64,000 bases of DNA from positions 6,933,018 to 6,997,017 of the forward strand of contig NZ_CP045997.1 in assembly GCF_010233585.1 (NCBI RefSeq), read 5' to 3'. Positions 1 to 8,611 of this stretch are shown here, piece by piece. The first letter of the stretch is position 1. Each line of letters starts with the position of its first letter. The DNA comes from Spirosoma endbachense. GTDB lineage: Bacteria > Bacteroidota > Bacteroidia > Cytophagales > Spirosomataceae. The notes under the pieces were generated by a model. It searched no databases. It saw only the letters and a list, made by a program, of their open reading frames with translations, and was not told where the DNA came from. A program made the translations under genes and the position numbers.

Positions 1-459
1 GTCGATGCTAAAACCATCGAGAATTACGTTGCCAAAAACGGTTTGGCAGGTAAAGCCCAGAAGACCGAATCAGGCGTTTATTACGTAGTTACTCAACCGG
101 GTGGTGGACCTACGCCCTCTCGTGGCGACGTTGTACAGGTGCATTACACGGGTAAACTGCTGGACGGCAAAGTATTCGACAGTTCTAAAACGAATCCGCA
201 GGCAGGTGGCAAACCCGTACAGTTCCCGGTTGGTGTCGGTCAGGTAATTCCTGGTTGGGAAGAAGGTGTCATGAAAATGCACAAAGGCGAAAAAGCCACG
301 CTGATTATTCCATCCACAATGGCTTATGGCCCACGTGGTAATCAGGGTATTCCACCAAATTCTGTATTGCTGTTTGATATTGAACTGGTAGATATTCAAA
401 AAGGACAACCTGGTCAACCCGGAATGCCACAACCGGGAATGCCACAGCCAGGCCGGTAA
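1..459 (+). CDS. FKBP-type peptidyl-prolyl cis-trans isomerase, 5' partial
   Basis: The reading frame is already open at base 1, so the gene starts left of the window; 152 residues are visible. An FKBP domain fills about residues 42-132, with the HYTGKLLDGKVFDSS strand, the GVGQVIPGWEEGV segment around the active-site Trp, and the closing VLLFDIELVDI strand. FKBPs catalyse proline isomerisation and assist folding, in Bacteroidota usually outside the cytoplasm. The piece before the domain (ENYVAKNG...SGVYYVV) matches the linker of exported or lipid-anchored FKBPs, but no signal peptide is visible here. The C-terminus is a short Gly-Pro-Gln tail with two copies of PGMPQ. A strong terminator follows 26 bases after the stop. 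The family is certain; location and full length are not. Confidence 0.93.
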   Translation, partial: VDAKTIENYVAKNGLAGKAQKTESGVYYVVTQPGGGPTPSRGDVVQVHYTGKLLDGKVFDSSKTNPQAGGKPVQFPVGVGQVIPGWEEGVMKMHKGEKATLIIPSTMAYGPRGNQGIPPNSVLLFDIELVDIQKGQPGQPGMPQPGMPQPGR

Positions 460-485
460 TCAATTCCGTTATTTTTCGTTCTTAC

Positions 486-521
486 AAAAGCCGTTCGTAG
501 TTTTACCTTCGAACGGCTTTT
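486..521 (+). terminator. Intrinsic terminator after the FKBP gene
   Basis: A perfect 12-bp stem, AAAAGCCGTTCG at 486-497 and CGAACGGCTTTT at 510-521, with a 12-base loop, runs into more T residues (TCTTTT). It ends 10 bases before the rdgB ATG, so rdgB must be transcribed by some read-through or from a promoter overlapping the hairpin. Confidence 0.85.
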
Positions 522-530
522 CTTTTGCTT

Positions 531-1112
531 ATGGAGCTTTGCTTTGCAACAAACAACCAACACAAATTAGAGGAAGTATCGGCCTGGCTAGGCGATGCAT
601 TTCAACTCAAAACGCTCAGCGATATTGGCTGCACCGACGAATTACCCGAAACGACGGGAACAATTCCTGGCAATTCGCGTCAAAAAGCTGACTATGTCTG
701 GATTAATTTTGGTGTCTCCTGCTTTGCTGACGATTCAGGACTTGAAGTAGAAGCCCTGAACGGCGAACCGGGTGTCGATAGTGCTTTTTATTCCGGTAGT
801 CGTGATGCGGCAAATAATATTAAAAAGTTATTGACGAATTTAGACGGAGAAGCGAACCGGAAGGCACGATTCATTACCGTCTTTACGCTTCTCCTTCATG
901 GTATCGAGCATCAGTTTGAAGGGATTGTCGAAGGGCAGATCTTACTGGAACCGCGTGGTGCAGGCGGGTTTGGTTACGATCCCGTTTTTTTACCCGATGG
1001 CCATGACCGTACGTTTGCCGAAATGAGCATTCAGGAGAAGAATGCAATAAGCCATCGGTCGCGCGCGCTGACCAAGATGGTTGCCTATTTGAAAGAACAG
1101 GTATTTTCGTAG
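531..1112 (+). CDS. rdgB: RdgB/HAM1 family non-canonical purine NTP pyrophosphatase
   Basis: Hydrolyses dITP, XTP and ITP to monophosphates, keeping deaminated purines out of DNA and RNA. At 193 residues it has the family length. The N-terminal ATNNQHK motif (residues 6-12) is the (S/T)xNxxK nucleotide-binding signature; ADDSGLEVEALNG (about 67-79) holds the catalytic Asp pair; FGYDPVF followed by FAEM and KNAISHR near the C-terminus are the remaining family blocks. The ATG at 531 is preferred because it begins directly before the first beta strand; a TTG two codons upstream is also in frame but lies next to the terminator hairpin. It converges on the PpiD-like gene with a shared terminator between them. 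Confidence 0.95.
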   Translation: MELCFATNNQHKLEEVSAWLGDAFQLKTLSDIGCTDELPETTGTIPGNSRQKADYVWINFGVSCFADDSGLEVEALNGEPGVDSAFYSGSRDAANNIKKLLTNLDGEANRKARFITVFTLLLHGIEHQFEGIVEGQILLEPRGAGGFGYDPVFLPDGHDRTFAEMSIQEKNAISHRSRALTKMVAYLKEQVFS

Positions 1113-1131
1113 TCCGGAAATTAGCAACTAC

Positions 1132-1176
1132 CCACAAAAAATGGCCCATAGACTGTCTATGGGCCATTTTTTGTGG
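1132..1176. terminator. Bidirectional terminator between rdgB and the PpiD-like gene
   Basis: A perfect 22-bp inverted repeat (1132-1153 and 1155-1176) with a GC-rich centre (ATGGCCCATAGAC) flanked by A6 and T6 tracts, so it works as an intrinsic terminator on both strands. It lies exactly between two convergent genes. Confidence 0.92.
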
Positions 1177-1193
1177 TATTGAGCTATCGCTTA

Positions 1194-3308
1194 TCAATAG
1201 AACTTAGCGCGACGATCTTCTACTTTAGCGGCTTCTTTGATAGCTTCGTTAATGTAGAATCCTGTACGCGATGTATTGTTCTGTTGAATCTGTGTTTTGT
1301 AGAGCGCATAATCCGCAACAGCAGGAGCAGGTGTTAACTGGGTCGTTTCTACCATTAACACACCACCCTCACCAGCGAACGGCTTCGAGCGTTTTCCTGG
1401 CTTGAGACCGAAAGCGGTACCTAAGGCAACAGGGTCAACTCCGGCGCTACGCAGGAACCCGGTTGCCAGATTTACGTCTTCTACAGTTTCAACCAAAGCA
1501 CCAGATCCGTATTTCTGAGCAATCGCTTCGAATGTACCGCTGGCATTGCCAAGCTTACTGATGATCTGTTGACCTTTGAGTTCATTCCGAACTTTAGCAG
1601 TCAACTCAGCCCGGTAGTCCTCAACCTTTACCTCATCTTTATCGGTCTTGTTGGTCAAAACAGCAATTACATATTGATCACCAACTTCAAACGGTTCGGA
1701 TACCGAGTTAAGATCGGTTTTGTCATCGAATGCCCAGCGAACGATCGAACGGGCATCAGCTAATGCATTAATATTGCTGGCATTTTCAGGAACTCGATCG
1801 GCGGTAGCAACAACAATCGATTTATCTTCCTTCACTTTAGCGTTGAACGCTTCTTTGGTACGCACGTCAGCAGCGAACTGGTCCGCCTTGCGTAAGGCTT
1901 CGTCGCGTGTTGTCTGGCTTGGTGCGATCGTTTTGCCAATACCAGCGATGCGATAAAGCACATCGGTCTTAGGCTGCGTTACTTTAATAATGTGATAACC
2001 GAAATCGGTTTCAATGATACGAGGTATCAGGCCAGCAGATGTAGTACCAAAAACAGCTGCTTCAAAGGGTTTCACCATTTGGCCATTGTTTTTAAAATAG
2101 CCTAAATCGCCACCGTTCTGAGCCGATCCGTCAGCACTATTGGTCTGAGCCAGAGCCTCAAAGCTTGCACCGCCCTGAATCTGCTTCAGAATACCTTCCG
2201 CTCTCCGACGAGCATCAGCCTTAGCCGAATCGGTTTGAGCCGTTGCACGAATCAGAATGTGGCTGGCACGAGCCGTAAAGCTGGTATCTTTCTTGCTACC
2301 GCCATACTTATAAATGAAGTATGTATTTCCTTCGCGGAATGGGCCGTAAATACCGCCCGGCGAGAATGTCGGAATCGAAGAACGAAGCTGTTCCGGCATT
2401 TCACCGGCTGTTATGTATAGCGGCACCCGAACATCGCTGTTCTGAAGCGCAAAGGCAGAGTCATTTTGAGCAGCGCCAAGACCACGAGCCAATGATTTGA
2501 TCTGATTGTAAAGCGTGGCACTGTCTTCTTTTGAGGGAGCCACCGAGAACGTTACATACTGAAGCGAGCGGGTATTGGCACCTGGGTACTCGTCTTTATG
2601 CTTGTTCAGGTAATCCTGCAATTGCGAATCCGTTACCTTCACCGTCGTATCGTTGATGGTGTAGTAGGGCACAAACAGGAGCTTCACATCTGCTTTCGAG
2701 TTTTGAGCCTGGTATTCTTTCTGCGCTTCGGCCGTTGTGGCAAATACCGACAAACGCATCAGACTCTCGTATTTCTCACGCAACCGATCTGAACTCAGAT
2801 TTTTTTCAAAGCTTGCCCAGGCCGCCTGTTGTTGTGGGGGCAGGTTTTTTAACCCTTTCAGGTAATTGATAATGGTGCTTTTATCGAATACGCCCGTCTG
2901 GGGGTTCGTAAATGCCTGCCGAACGGCTGGGCTGATGTTATTACCCTGTACCATGTCTACCAGTTCTTCGGGCGACACTTTCAGACCGAGTTTATCGAAC
3001 TCTTTCTGATAGGCAATTTCAAACAGTAACTGATTCCAGGCTTGTTCGCGGAGCTGGCCCATATCCTGCTCAGCAGGAGCACGGCCCGTTTGTTGCTCAA
3101 ATTGCGCCCGGAGTTCGTCAACCTTGGCATTGAACTCTTGATAATCAATGGATTGGCCAGCAATTTCGCCAACCTTCTGTTGGTTTCCGCCGAACAGCAA
3201 ACTACGGCCGCCGAGCAAATCCCCCCCCACAATGAACAGAATCAGGCTGACGGCGATAATGCCTACGGCCAGTCCTGAACGTTCTCTGATCTTGTTAATG
3301 ACAGACAT
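1194..3308 (-). CDS. PpiD/SurA-like membrane-anchored peptidyl-prolyl isomerase
   Basis: A 704-residue periplasmic folding factor. Residues 1-12 are basic, 13-35 form a single membrane anchor (AVGIIAVSLILFIVGGDLL), and the rest is periplasmic. A SurA-N-like chaperone region covers about 45-200. A parvulin domain lies at about 345-447, with ASHILIR, the GGDLGYF motif and FGYHIIKV. A long C-terminal chaperone-like region follows. This order (anchor, SurA-N, parvulin, C-terminal region) is that of PpiD, which helps newly exported proteins leave the Sec translocon. The start is clear: the ATG lies immediately before the basic n-region. A CrtA-like gene lies 70 bases upstream on the same strand. 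Confidence 0.93.
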   Translation of the reverse strand: MSVINKIRERSGLAVGIIAVSLILFIVGGDLLGGRSLLFGGNQQKVGEIAGQSIDYQEFNAKVDELRAQFEQQTGRAPAEQDMGQLREQAWNQLLFEIAYQKEFDKLGLKVSPEELVDMVQGNNISPAVRQAFTNPQTGVFDKSTIINYLKGLKNLPPQQQAAWASFEKNLSSDRLREKYESLMRLSVFATTAEAQKEYQAQNSKADVKLLFVPYYTINDTTVKVTDSQLQDYLNKHKDEYPGANTRSLQYVTFSVAPSKEDSATLYNQIKSLARGLGAAQNDSAFALQNSDVRVPLYITAGEMPEQLRSSIPTFSPGGIYGPFREGNTYFIYKYGGSKKDTSFTARASHILIRATAQTDSAKADARRRAEGILKQIQGGASFEALAQTNSADGSAQNGGDLGYFKNNGQMVKPFEAAVFGTTSAGLIPRIIETDFGYHIIKVTQPKTDVLYRIAGIGKTIAPSQTTRDEALRKADQFAADVRTKEAFNAKVKEDKSIVVATADRVPENASNINALADARSIVRWAFDDKTDLNSVSEPFEVGDQYVIAVLTNKTDKDEVKVEDYRAELTAKVRNELKGQQIISKLGNASGTFEAIAQKYGSGALVETVEDVNLATGFLRSAGVDPVALGTAFGLKPGKRSKPFAGEGGVLMVETTQLTPAPAVADYALYKTQIQQNNTSRTGFYINEAIKEAAKVEDRRAKFY

Positions 3309-3378
3309 TTCGCTTTATACGTACAATTTAGCCCGCAAAATAACAATTTTCCCCGCTGGAATACAAGCGGATTTGGCG

Positions 3379-4101
3379 CTAGTTAGTAGACATTACCTGC
3401 TGAATGTCTGCAAATAGCGCACCTTCTGCTTTCAGTACAGAAAAACGAGCAAATAATTCTTCCCGATACCATTGCCGTTGCCGTGTCAGCTGGACGATTT
3501 CTTTATGACCACTCTGGCGATAGGCGTATTGTTCGACAGCCGCTGAATTTCGCCAGATGCTAATCGTACATTGCTGAACAAGTGGCACTTCGCCTACGCC
3601 AATGCCAAACAATAGGTTATCCTGATGATCGTGAAGCCGTTGGCGAGCCTGTGGCACATGTCGCCAGAAATCCAGCAGAGCAAACGAATGAATGGTAGCC
3701 CGTGTGAGCACGGCTACCGGAGATTCAGGTAAATGACCCGGCGTAAAGGCTTGTGGAATCGGCAGAAACGGGTTTTGGCCATTCCATAAGCCATGTGTAC
3801 GTTGGGGCCGGAGATAAAGTGTACCCGATTGAGCAACTCCTGCTTGGAGAAGTTGGTAGGTATGCGTTTGCGAAAATGCGTCAGCGAAGGTGTCGTTCTC
3901 CCAAACGGCTAAAAAAACGTACGTTGAAAAATCAGGAATCAGACCAAAGTTTTTCCCGCTACCCATTAGCTTACTGAACAGCAATCCATCTTTCCGAGCT
4001 GGTTTCATCAGGAAACGGCCCATGTTGGCAAACGCGTGAAATCGGGCAAGAGGTCGATAATGAAAAACTGTGACCGTAACGACGGGTGATGACATAAGCA
4101 T
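3379..4101 (-). CDS. CrtA-like (spheroidene monooxygenase family) protein
   Basis: A 240-residue protein that I recognise as the CrtA family, by LTRATI, the FWRHVP segment, NLLFGIGVGEVPL, CTISIW and the C-terminal WYREELFARFSV block. In purple bacteria CrtA adds oxygen to acyclic carotenoids such as spheroidene; in Bacteroidota homologues have been linked to hydroxylated or keto carotenoids, so the substrate here is an inference. No other carotenoid gene (crtB, crtI, crtZ) is in the window, so it stands alone. A second ATG two codons downstream is equally possible as start. It is followed on the same strand by the PpiD-like gene, which has no functional link that I can see. Confidence 0.82.
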   Translation of the reverse strand: MLMSSPVVTVTVFHYRPLARFHAFANMGRFLMKPARKDGLLFSKLMGSGKNFGLIPDFSTYVFLAVWENDTFADAFSQTHTYQLLQAGVAQSGTLYLRPQRTHGLWNGQNPFLPIPQAFTPGHLPESPVAVLTRATIHSFALLDFWRHVPQARQRLHDHQDNLLFGIGVGEVPLVQQCTISIWRNSAAVEQYAYRQSGHKEIVQLTRQRQWYREELFARFSVLKAEGALFADIQQVMSTN

Positions 4102-4248
4102 AGAAACGCCTATAACTCCTACATATTTTCTTTAGTAGATGCTCCCTTTATGTAAGCAGCCATAAAAAAATTATGCAGGGAAGTCACCTCAATGGGAGTG
4201 TGCAAAAACCATATAAGCTCTCGTAGAGAAATCACCCCATAATTCCAC

Positions 4249-4291
4249 AATAAAAAATACCGACCACACTTGCGGATCGGTATTTTTTATT
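4249..4291. terminator. Bidirectional intrinsic terminator
   Basis: A perfect 15-bp inverted repeat, AATAAAAAATACCGA at 4249-4263 and its complement at 4277-4291, with T-rich flanks on both strands. It ends transcription from the lipoprotein gene on the minus strand, about 95 bases after its stop. The rest of 4102-4385 holds nothing else that I recognise. Confidence 0.88.
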
Positions 4292-4385
4292 GCCATTTTA
4301 TTGTGCGAAGTCGGTCCGCAAAGTACCATTTGTCGGTTAATCAAACCCAAGGTATAGACCGTGACGTGACTCTTTATACAAGCAC

Positions 4386-4937
4386 TTAGTTTTTGTCTTT
4401 ATCCAGTTTATCACCAGCCTTATCAAAAGCATCACCTATTTCACGGCCGGCGCGTTTAAAACCAACTTTTACATCTTTCCAGGCATCAACTGTCGCGTTT
4501 TTCGCCTTGTCGATATCGTTTCCTAACTCTTTACGTTCATCTTCGAGTTTGGCCAGCTGTTCTTTAGATTCTGCCTTTGCTTTCGCCCCACTGCGCTTTA
4601 TATCCGCGCGCAGTTCATCAATTTTAGCGTCTAATTTCTCTTTCTGAACATTCATTTTAGCCACAGCCTCATCACGCTCACGTTTAAAATCGGCGGCTGC
4701 TTCGTCTTTTTTCTCGTCGGCCTTTTCAGCAGCATCTTTTAAATCTTCCTTTGCGTCGGCAGTAGCCTCTTTGGTATCCGCTTCAATCGCATCCCCCGTT
4801 TTTTCTAATGCGTCTTCTGTACGTGACTCTTTTTTACCATCCGAGCCACAGGCCTGTAGAAGGGCCAGCGACGCAACCAGCATAACCATGCCAGCAATGT
4901 GTTTGAGTTGGGTTAAACCCAGTTGAGACTTTTTCAT
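4386..4937 (-). CDS. Coiled-coil lipoprotein rich in Lys, Glu, Asp and Ala
   Basis: A 183-residue protein starting MKKSQLGL, with a hydrophobic core and the lipobox LLQAC near residue 30, so it should be lipid-anchored. Everything after is highly charged and Ala-rich (KEATADAKEDLKDAAEKADE and similar), predicted as long amphipathic helix or coiled coil. The pattern resembles LEA-like and apolipoprotein-like stress proteins, but composition alone makes such matches unreliable. The frame stays open upstream to 5084, overlapping the next gene; the ATG at 4937 is chosen because it directly precedes a proper lipoprotein signal. Function unknown. Confidence 0.8.
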   Translation of the reverse strand: MKKSQLGLTQLKHIAGMVMLVASLALLQACGSDGKKESRTEDALEKTGDAIEADTKEATADAKEDLKDAAEKADEKKDEAAADFKRERDEAVAKMNVQKEKLDAKIDELRADIKRSGAKAKAESKEQLAKLEDERKELGNDIDKAKNATVDAWKDVKVGFKRAGREIGDAFDKAGDKLDKDKN

Positions 4938-5055
4938 AACGATTTCGTGTAGTTTGATTGTCACAAACCGGATTGGCAAATGACGTGCCAGAAAAGAAAC
5001 GTAGCACGAGGCAGCGAACACCATTAGAACAATGAAACGTACGTCCTTGCTCTTA

Positions 5056-5676
5056 TTAATTCTTCCATTTAATCGCGCAACCAATCGGCTTTGTCAATGG
5101 TGACTGAACAGGCCGACCCGCCAGCAGACTGGTAACTGCCTCCTCAACGTACCGGCGTTGCACATTACCTCCATCCTGCGGGCTATCGTCGATCGTACCG
5201 ATGTATTCGAGAATAAATTGACCGCCTGTCTGTTTTAGAACAAACACTTCCGGCGTTCGGGTAGCCCCGAATGCCCGGGCAACGCCCTGCGTTTCGTCCA
5301 TCGTGTAGGCATACGAGTAGCCCTTATCGCGGGCGCGGTTCTTCATATTCTCAAATGAATCATCTTCATAGGCAGTCGGGTCATTGGGCATAATAGCCAG
5401 TACCGGATAACCCTGCGAGGCAAATTTTCGATCTAACGCAATGAGTCGATCTTCGTATGCCTTCGAAAAAGGGCAGTGGTTGCTGGAAAAAACAACGATC
5501 AGTCCTTTTTGTGAACGATAATCGCCAAGTGATATGGTTCGGCTATCGATATTCTTTAGTCGAAAGTCGGCTACTGCATCGCCAATGGTGTAGCCTTTGG
5601 GTAACTGGGCGAATGTTTCGACCGATGCTCCCAAAGTCAGCCACAGTACTAGAGACAGGCGTAACCAACAGTTCAT
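5056..5676 (-). CDS. Exported thioredoxin-fold (redoxin/AhpC-TSA type) protein
   Basis: A 206-residue protein with a Sec signal peptide (MNCWLRLSLVLWLTLGASVE, cleavage near TFAQ). The mature part is a redoxin fold: IGDAVADFRLKNIDSRTISL, the LIVVFSSNHCPFSKAYE strand with its Cys, and TRTPEVFVL with the cis-Pro typical of thioredoxins. The motif is CPFS, with only one Cys at the active position, so it is more peroxiredoxin-like than a CXXC thioredoxin. Close relatives are annotated as thioredoxin family proteins in Bacteroidota. The ATG at 5676 is chosen over one seven codons upstream because it fits the signal peptide. It ends 118 bases before the lipoprotein start on the same strand. Confidence 0.85.
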   Translation of the reverse strand: MNCWLRLSLVLWLTLGASVETFAQLPKGYTIGDAVADFRLKNIDSRTISLGDYRSQKGLIVVFSSNHCPFSKAYEDRLIALDRKFASQGYPVLAIMPNDPTAYEDDSFENMKNRARDKGYSYAYTMDETQGVARAFGATRTPEVFVLKQTGGQFILEYIGTIDDSPQDGGNVQRRYVEEAVTSLLAGRPVQSPLTKPIGCAIKWKN

Positions 5677-6058
5677 GATTAGTGGTTCTTTTAGCATTTG
5701 TCAGTTAGATAACGAATGAAGCCAAAAGATTAACCGGGTGATTCCGAGGTGGAGCTTGCTTTCCCGCTGACAATCGTTCGTTGCCCAAATCTAACGAACC
5801 AACGAATAGTTCGTGTAACCAACACTCAATAATTTAACTAACAATAAGATTTAGAAAAGCTTACTCCGTTATTTTCATTCGTAGATGTTCGTTGATAACG
5901 CGCTACATTAACATCAATAAAACTGGAGCATATTCTATTTTGAGCCGAGCTATCAGGATTAAATCAATTTATAGTCGGTTTGGATTGGATTATTGCTGAC
6001 CTGGTACAGCAACCGTATACTCAATAATTTTCAGGAAACAGGTTATAAAATTTGCTTA
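5677..6058. other. Divergent intergenic region
   Basis: AT-rich spacer between the thioredoxin-fold gene and the TetR regulator. It has scattered copies of GTTCGTT/AACGAAC between 5775 and 5900, too weak to call. AAAATTTGC at 6047-6055 matches eight of nine positions of the Bacteroidota -7 box and would place the TetR transcript start inside the operator described next. Confidence 0.4.
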
Positions 6059-6076
6059 CTAAACAGTGTTCATTAA
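6059..6076. promoter_or_regulatory. Candidate TetR operator, autoregulatory copy
   Basis: CTAAACAGTGTTCATTAA, centred on the palindrome AACA-G-TGTT, differs at only two of 18 positions from the sequence at 6747-6764. The palindrome extends outward (CTTA on the left, TAAG on the right). It lies between a near-consensus -7 box and the TetR ATG, where a repressor would block its own transcription. Confidence 0.6.
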
Positions 6077-6101
6077 GTTTGCATCGTTAATATATTTCTC
6101 A

Positions 6102-6713
6102 ATGGGTATTACAGAACGGAAAGAACGAGAGCGAGAGGAGATGCGTAAGCTAATTCTGGATGGAGCCCAAAAGCTCTTTCTGGCCAATGGTTATGAGAAA
6201 GTCAGCATCCGAAACATTGCAGACGAAATCGAATATAGCCCGGCTACCATATATCTGTATTATAAAGACAAAAATGAATTATTGTTTGCCCTGCACCAGC
6301 GCGGCTTCGTTAAAATGGTTTCAGAATTTCAGCCATTGCTTATGCTGAATGACCCTTTTGAGAAACTGGTTGGCATGGGTCGCTCTTATATCCGATTTGC
6401 TGTCGAAAACCCGGAACTCTTTGATCTGATGTTTATTATGACAGCCCCAATGGATAAACTGGATAAAGAAGATTGGGTTGAAGGTGATCAGGCATTTGGC
6501 CTCCTTATGCAGGTTGTTCAGGAGTGTATGGATGCAGGCATTTTTCAACAACACAATGTGCAGGCAACCTCTATGATGATCTGGAGTTCCATTCACGGTT
6601 ACACAGCCCTATTTCTGCGCAAGCGGCTGGGTATGTTTCCAGAATGCGACCGCCAGCTGATCATGGACGATGCATTTAACCTGTTTTGTGACACATTACG
6701 GCGGGGCTTATAA
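6102..6713 (+). CDS. TetR/AcrR family transcriptional regulator
   Basis: A 203-residue protein. The N-terminal helix-turn-helix covers about residues 10-58 (ILDGAQKLFLANGYEKVSIR, then NIADEIEYSPATIYLYYKDK), the standard TetR DNA-binding domain. The C-terminal ligand-binding domain is helical and unassigned. ATG at 6102 is chosen; an in-frame GTG twelve codons upstream would add a hydrophobic stretch and would put the start inside the operator. The gene lies 58 bases before, and on the same strand as, an RND efflux operon, so it is almost certainly its repressor; paired operators support this. Confidence 0.93.
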   Translation: MGITERKEREREEMRKLILDGAQKLFLANGYEKVSIRNIADEIEYSPATIYLYYKDKNELLFALHQRGFVKMVSEFQPLLMLNDPFEKLVGMGRSYIRFAVENPELFDLMFIMTAPMDKLDKEDWVEGDQAFGLLMQVVQECMDAGIFQQHNVQATSMMIWSSIHGYTALFLRKRLGMFPECDRQLIMDDAFNLFCDTLRRGL

Positions 6714-6746
6714 ACAGCAAAAGCCGTAAATTTTTTTACCCACATG

Positions 6747-6764
6747 CTAAACACTGTTTATTAA
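6747..6764. promoter_or_regulatory. Candidate TetR operator before the efflux operon
   Basis: CTAAACACTGTTTATTAA ends 7 bases before the first ATG of the TolC gene. It carries the AACA-C-TGTT palindrome and matches the site upstream of tetR at 16 of 18 positions. A repressor bound here would silence the operon independently of read-through from the regulator gene. Confidence 0.6.
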
Positions 6765-6771
6765 CTTATAG

Positions 6772-8148
6772 ATGATCATGAAACTCATTCTCAGACGTAT
6801 TCGCTATCTGGGGTTCTTGTTTCCCTTATCACTGATAGCCCAGCCCGTTCCGTCGACAGTTCTGGAAACGTATATTCGAGAAGGACTGGCTAATAACCTG
6901 GCTCTTCGGCAGGAGTCGCTCGAAATCAGCCGCGTCACCGAATCGCTCAACCAGGCGAAGTCGTTCTTCTACCCTCGTGTTGCCTTCAATCCAACCTATT
7001 CTGTGGCAGCGGGTGGCCGTCGACTGGAGTTTCCGGTTGGCGATTTGCTCAATCCGGCCTATAAAACCCTTAATCAACTGACGGGTTCCGACCGTTTCCC
7101 GACAAACATCGAGAACGTCAATCAATTACTTGCTCCCAACAACTTTCACGACACAAAAATTAGTGTCAACTACGCCCTATTCAATACCGATATTCAATAT
7201 AATTACCTCATTCAAAAAGAGTTAGTATCAGCACAGGAAGCCAGGAAGCGGGTGGTCGAAAACGAATTGCGGTACAACATTGCCACCGCTTATTACCAAT
7301 ACCTGCAAACGCTCGATGCCATTCAGATTTTCGAGAATTCGCATAAAGTGCTTCAGGAATTGGCACGTCTGAACGAAAAACTGGTAAGCAACAACGTGGC
7401 GACCAGAGAAGTCGTGACTTCGGCCCGTTATGAGATTAGTAAGGTCGATCAACAACTGGCGGTAGCTGAAAAGAACCGCGAAACGGCACGCGCTTACTTC
7501 AATTTTCTGCTTAACCGCGACCTGACGGCGGTAATAGAGGTCGATTCATCGCTCGTAAAAATTCTCCCGGAGTCGAAAGAGAACCTTACCGATCTCCAGC
7601 AAACGGCGCTACACGGGCGGCAGGAACTGGCTCAGTTAGGGGGTTCATTACGAGCCGCTCAGACGGCAGTGCGGCTCAATGAGGCCAATGCCAAAATACC
7701 GAATGTGTATATAGGAGGCAACACGGGCTTTCAGGGTTTTGGCTACTCGTTCCAGAATCAGGCCTATGTAGTTGCTCAGTTGGGTTTACAGTGGGATTTG
7801 TTTCGGGGCTATGAAAAACGTTCGAAAATCCAGCAGGCGAAAATCCAGACGAATGCCCTTCAAACCCGGCTGGCAGAAGTTCAACGCCAGATCCAGCTAC
7901 AGGTTTTACAGGCCTACTACGATCTGGATGCCGCTACCCAAAGTCTGGTGGCTACCCAAAGCGGTATGCTCAATGCCGACCAGACGTTTCGGGTTATCGA
8001 CAGCAAGTATCGAAATGGGCAGGCCTTGCTCATCGAATTTTTGCGCTATCAGAACGACCGTTTGACGGCACAGTTTCAGCATTCTGTGGCTCGCATGGAC
8101 GTACTCGTGAAGCGGGCCGCGCTCGATCGGGCGGTAGCCGTACAGTGA
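6772..8148 (+). CDS. TolC family outer-membrane efflux protein
   Basis: A 458-residue outer-membrane channel subunit. A signal peptide (IRYLGFLFPLSLIAQ) is followed by two repeats of the TolC helical fold, with the typical SLEISRVTESLNQAKSFFYP start and the matching second half (AQTAVRLNEANAKIPNVYIG). The protein forms the outer-membrane exit duct for the RND pump encoded three genes downstream. Either the first ATG (6772) or the third codon ATG (6778) could be used. First structural gene of the TetR-controlled operon. Confidence 0.93.
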   Translation: MIMKLILRRIRYLGFLFPLSLIAQPVPSTVLETYIREGLANNLALRQESLEISRVTESLNQAKSFFYPRVAFNPTYSVAAGGRRLEFPVGDLLNPAYKTLNQLTGSDRFPTNIENVNQLLAPNNFHDTKISVNYALFNTDIQYNYLIQKELVSAQEARKRVVENELRYNIATAYYQYLQTLDAIQIFENSHKVLQELARLNEKLVSNNVATREVVTSARYEISKVDQQLAVAEKNRETARAYFNFLLNRDLTAVIEVDSSLVKILPESKENLTDLQQTALHGRQELAQLGGSLRAAQTAVRLNEANAKIPNVYIGGNTGFQGFGYSFQNQAYVVAQLGLQWDLFRGYEKRSKIQQAKIQTNALQTRLAEVQRQIQLQVLQAYYDLDAATQSLVATQSGMLNADQTFRVIDSKYRNGQALLIEFLRYQNDRLTAQFQHSVARMDVLVKRAALDRAVAVQ

Positions 8149-8176
8149 TGCTTATCCATTTCTAAACAGAGTTACG

Positions 8177-8611
8177 ATGATACCCGCTTCGTTAAATGCG
8201 CTGATCCTGTTCCTGATTTGTGGGATTCATATGTATTGGGGCTTAGGTGGTCGTTGGGGACTACGGGCAGCCGTACCTGAACGCAATGGAACAAAAACCC
8301 TGCAACCTGGGCCGTTCTCTACGCTGGCGGTGGCTATCATTTTTGGCTGCATGGCCTTATTTTATCTATACAAAATTGGCAGGCTCCCAGCAGCGGGTTC
8401 ACTCATTCCGAACTGGTTAAATCGATACGGGCTCTGGCTCCTGGCGGGCATTTTTTTACTTCGGGCAATCGGCGATTTTCGCTATGTCGGCTTTTTCAAA
8501 CGGGTCCGCAACAGCCGATTTGCCTATCTGGACACCCGGATTTACTCGCCCCTGTGTCTTCTGCTGAGCATTAACACCTTTCTGCTTATCGCATTTTCCG
8601 TAAAATCATGA
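8177..8611 (+). CDS. DUF3995 family integral membrane protein
   Basis: A 144-residue protein with four predicted membrane segments, at about 6-24, 50-70, 85-105 and 122-142. HMYWGLGGRWGLRAAVPER after the first segment is the DUF3995 hallmark. The function of the family is not established. It lies inside the efflux operon, 28 bases after the TolC gene, and its last four bases (ATGA) overlap the adaptor start, so it is translationally coupled to the pump. Position suggests an accessory role in efflux, but it could be a passenger. Confidence 0.85.
   Translation: MIPASLNALILFLICGIHMYWGLGGRWGLRAAVPERNGTKTLQPGPFSTLAVAIIFGCMALFYLYKIGRLPAAGSLIPNWLNRYGLWLLAGIFLLRAIGDFRYVGFFKRVRNSRFAYLDTRIYSPLCLLLSINTFLLIAFSVKS

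Noticed and set aside
5775..5900. Repeated GTTCGTT/AACGAAC words upstream of tetR
   Set aside because: Short, irregular spacing; not distinguishable from chance next to the clear operator pair.
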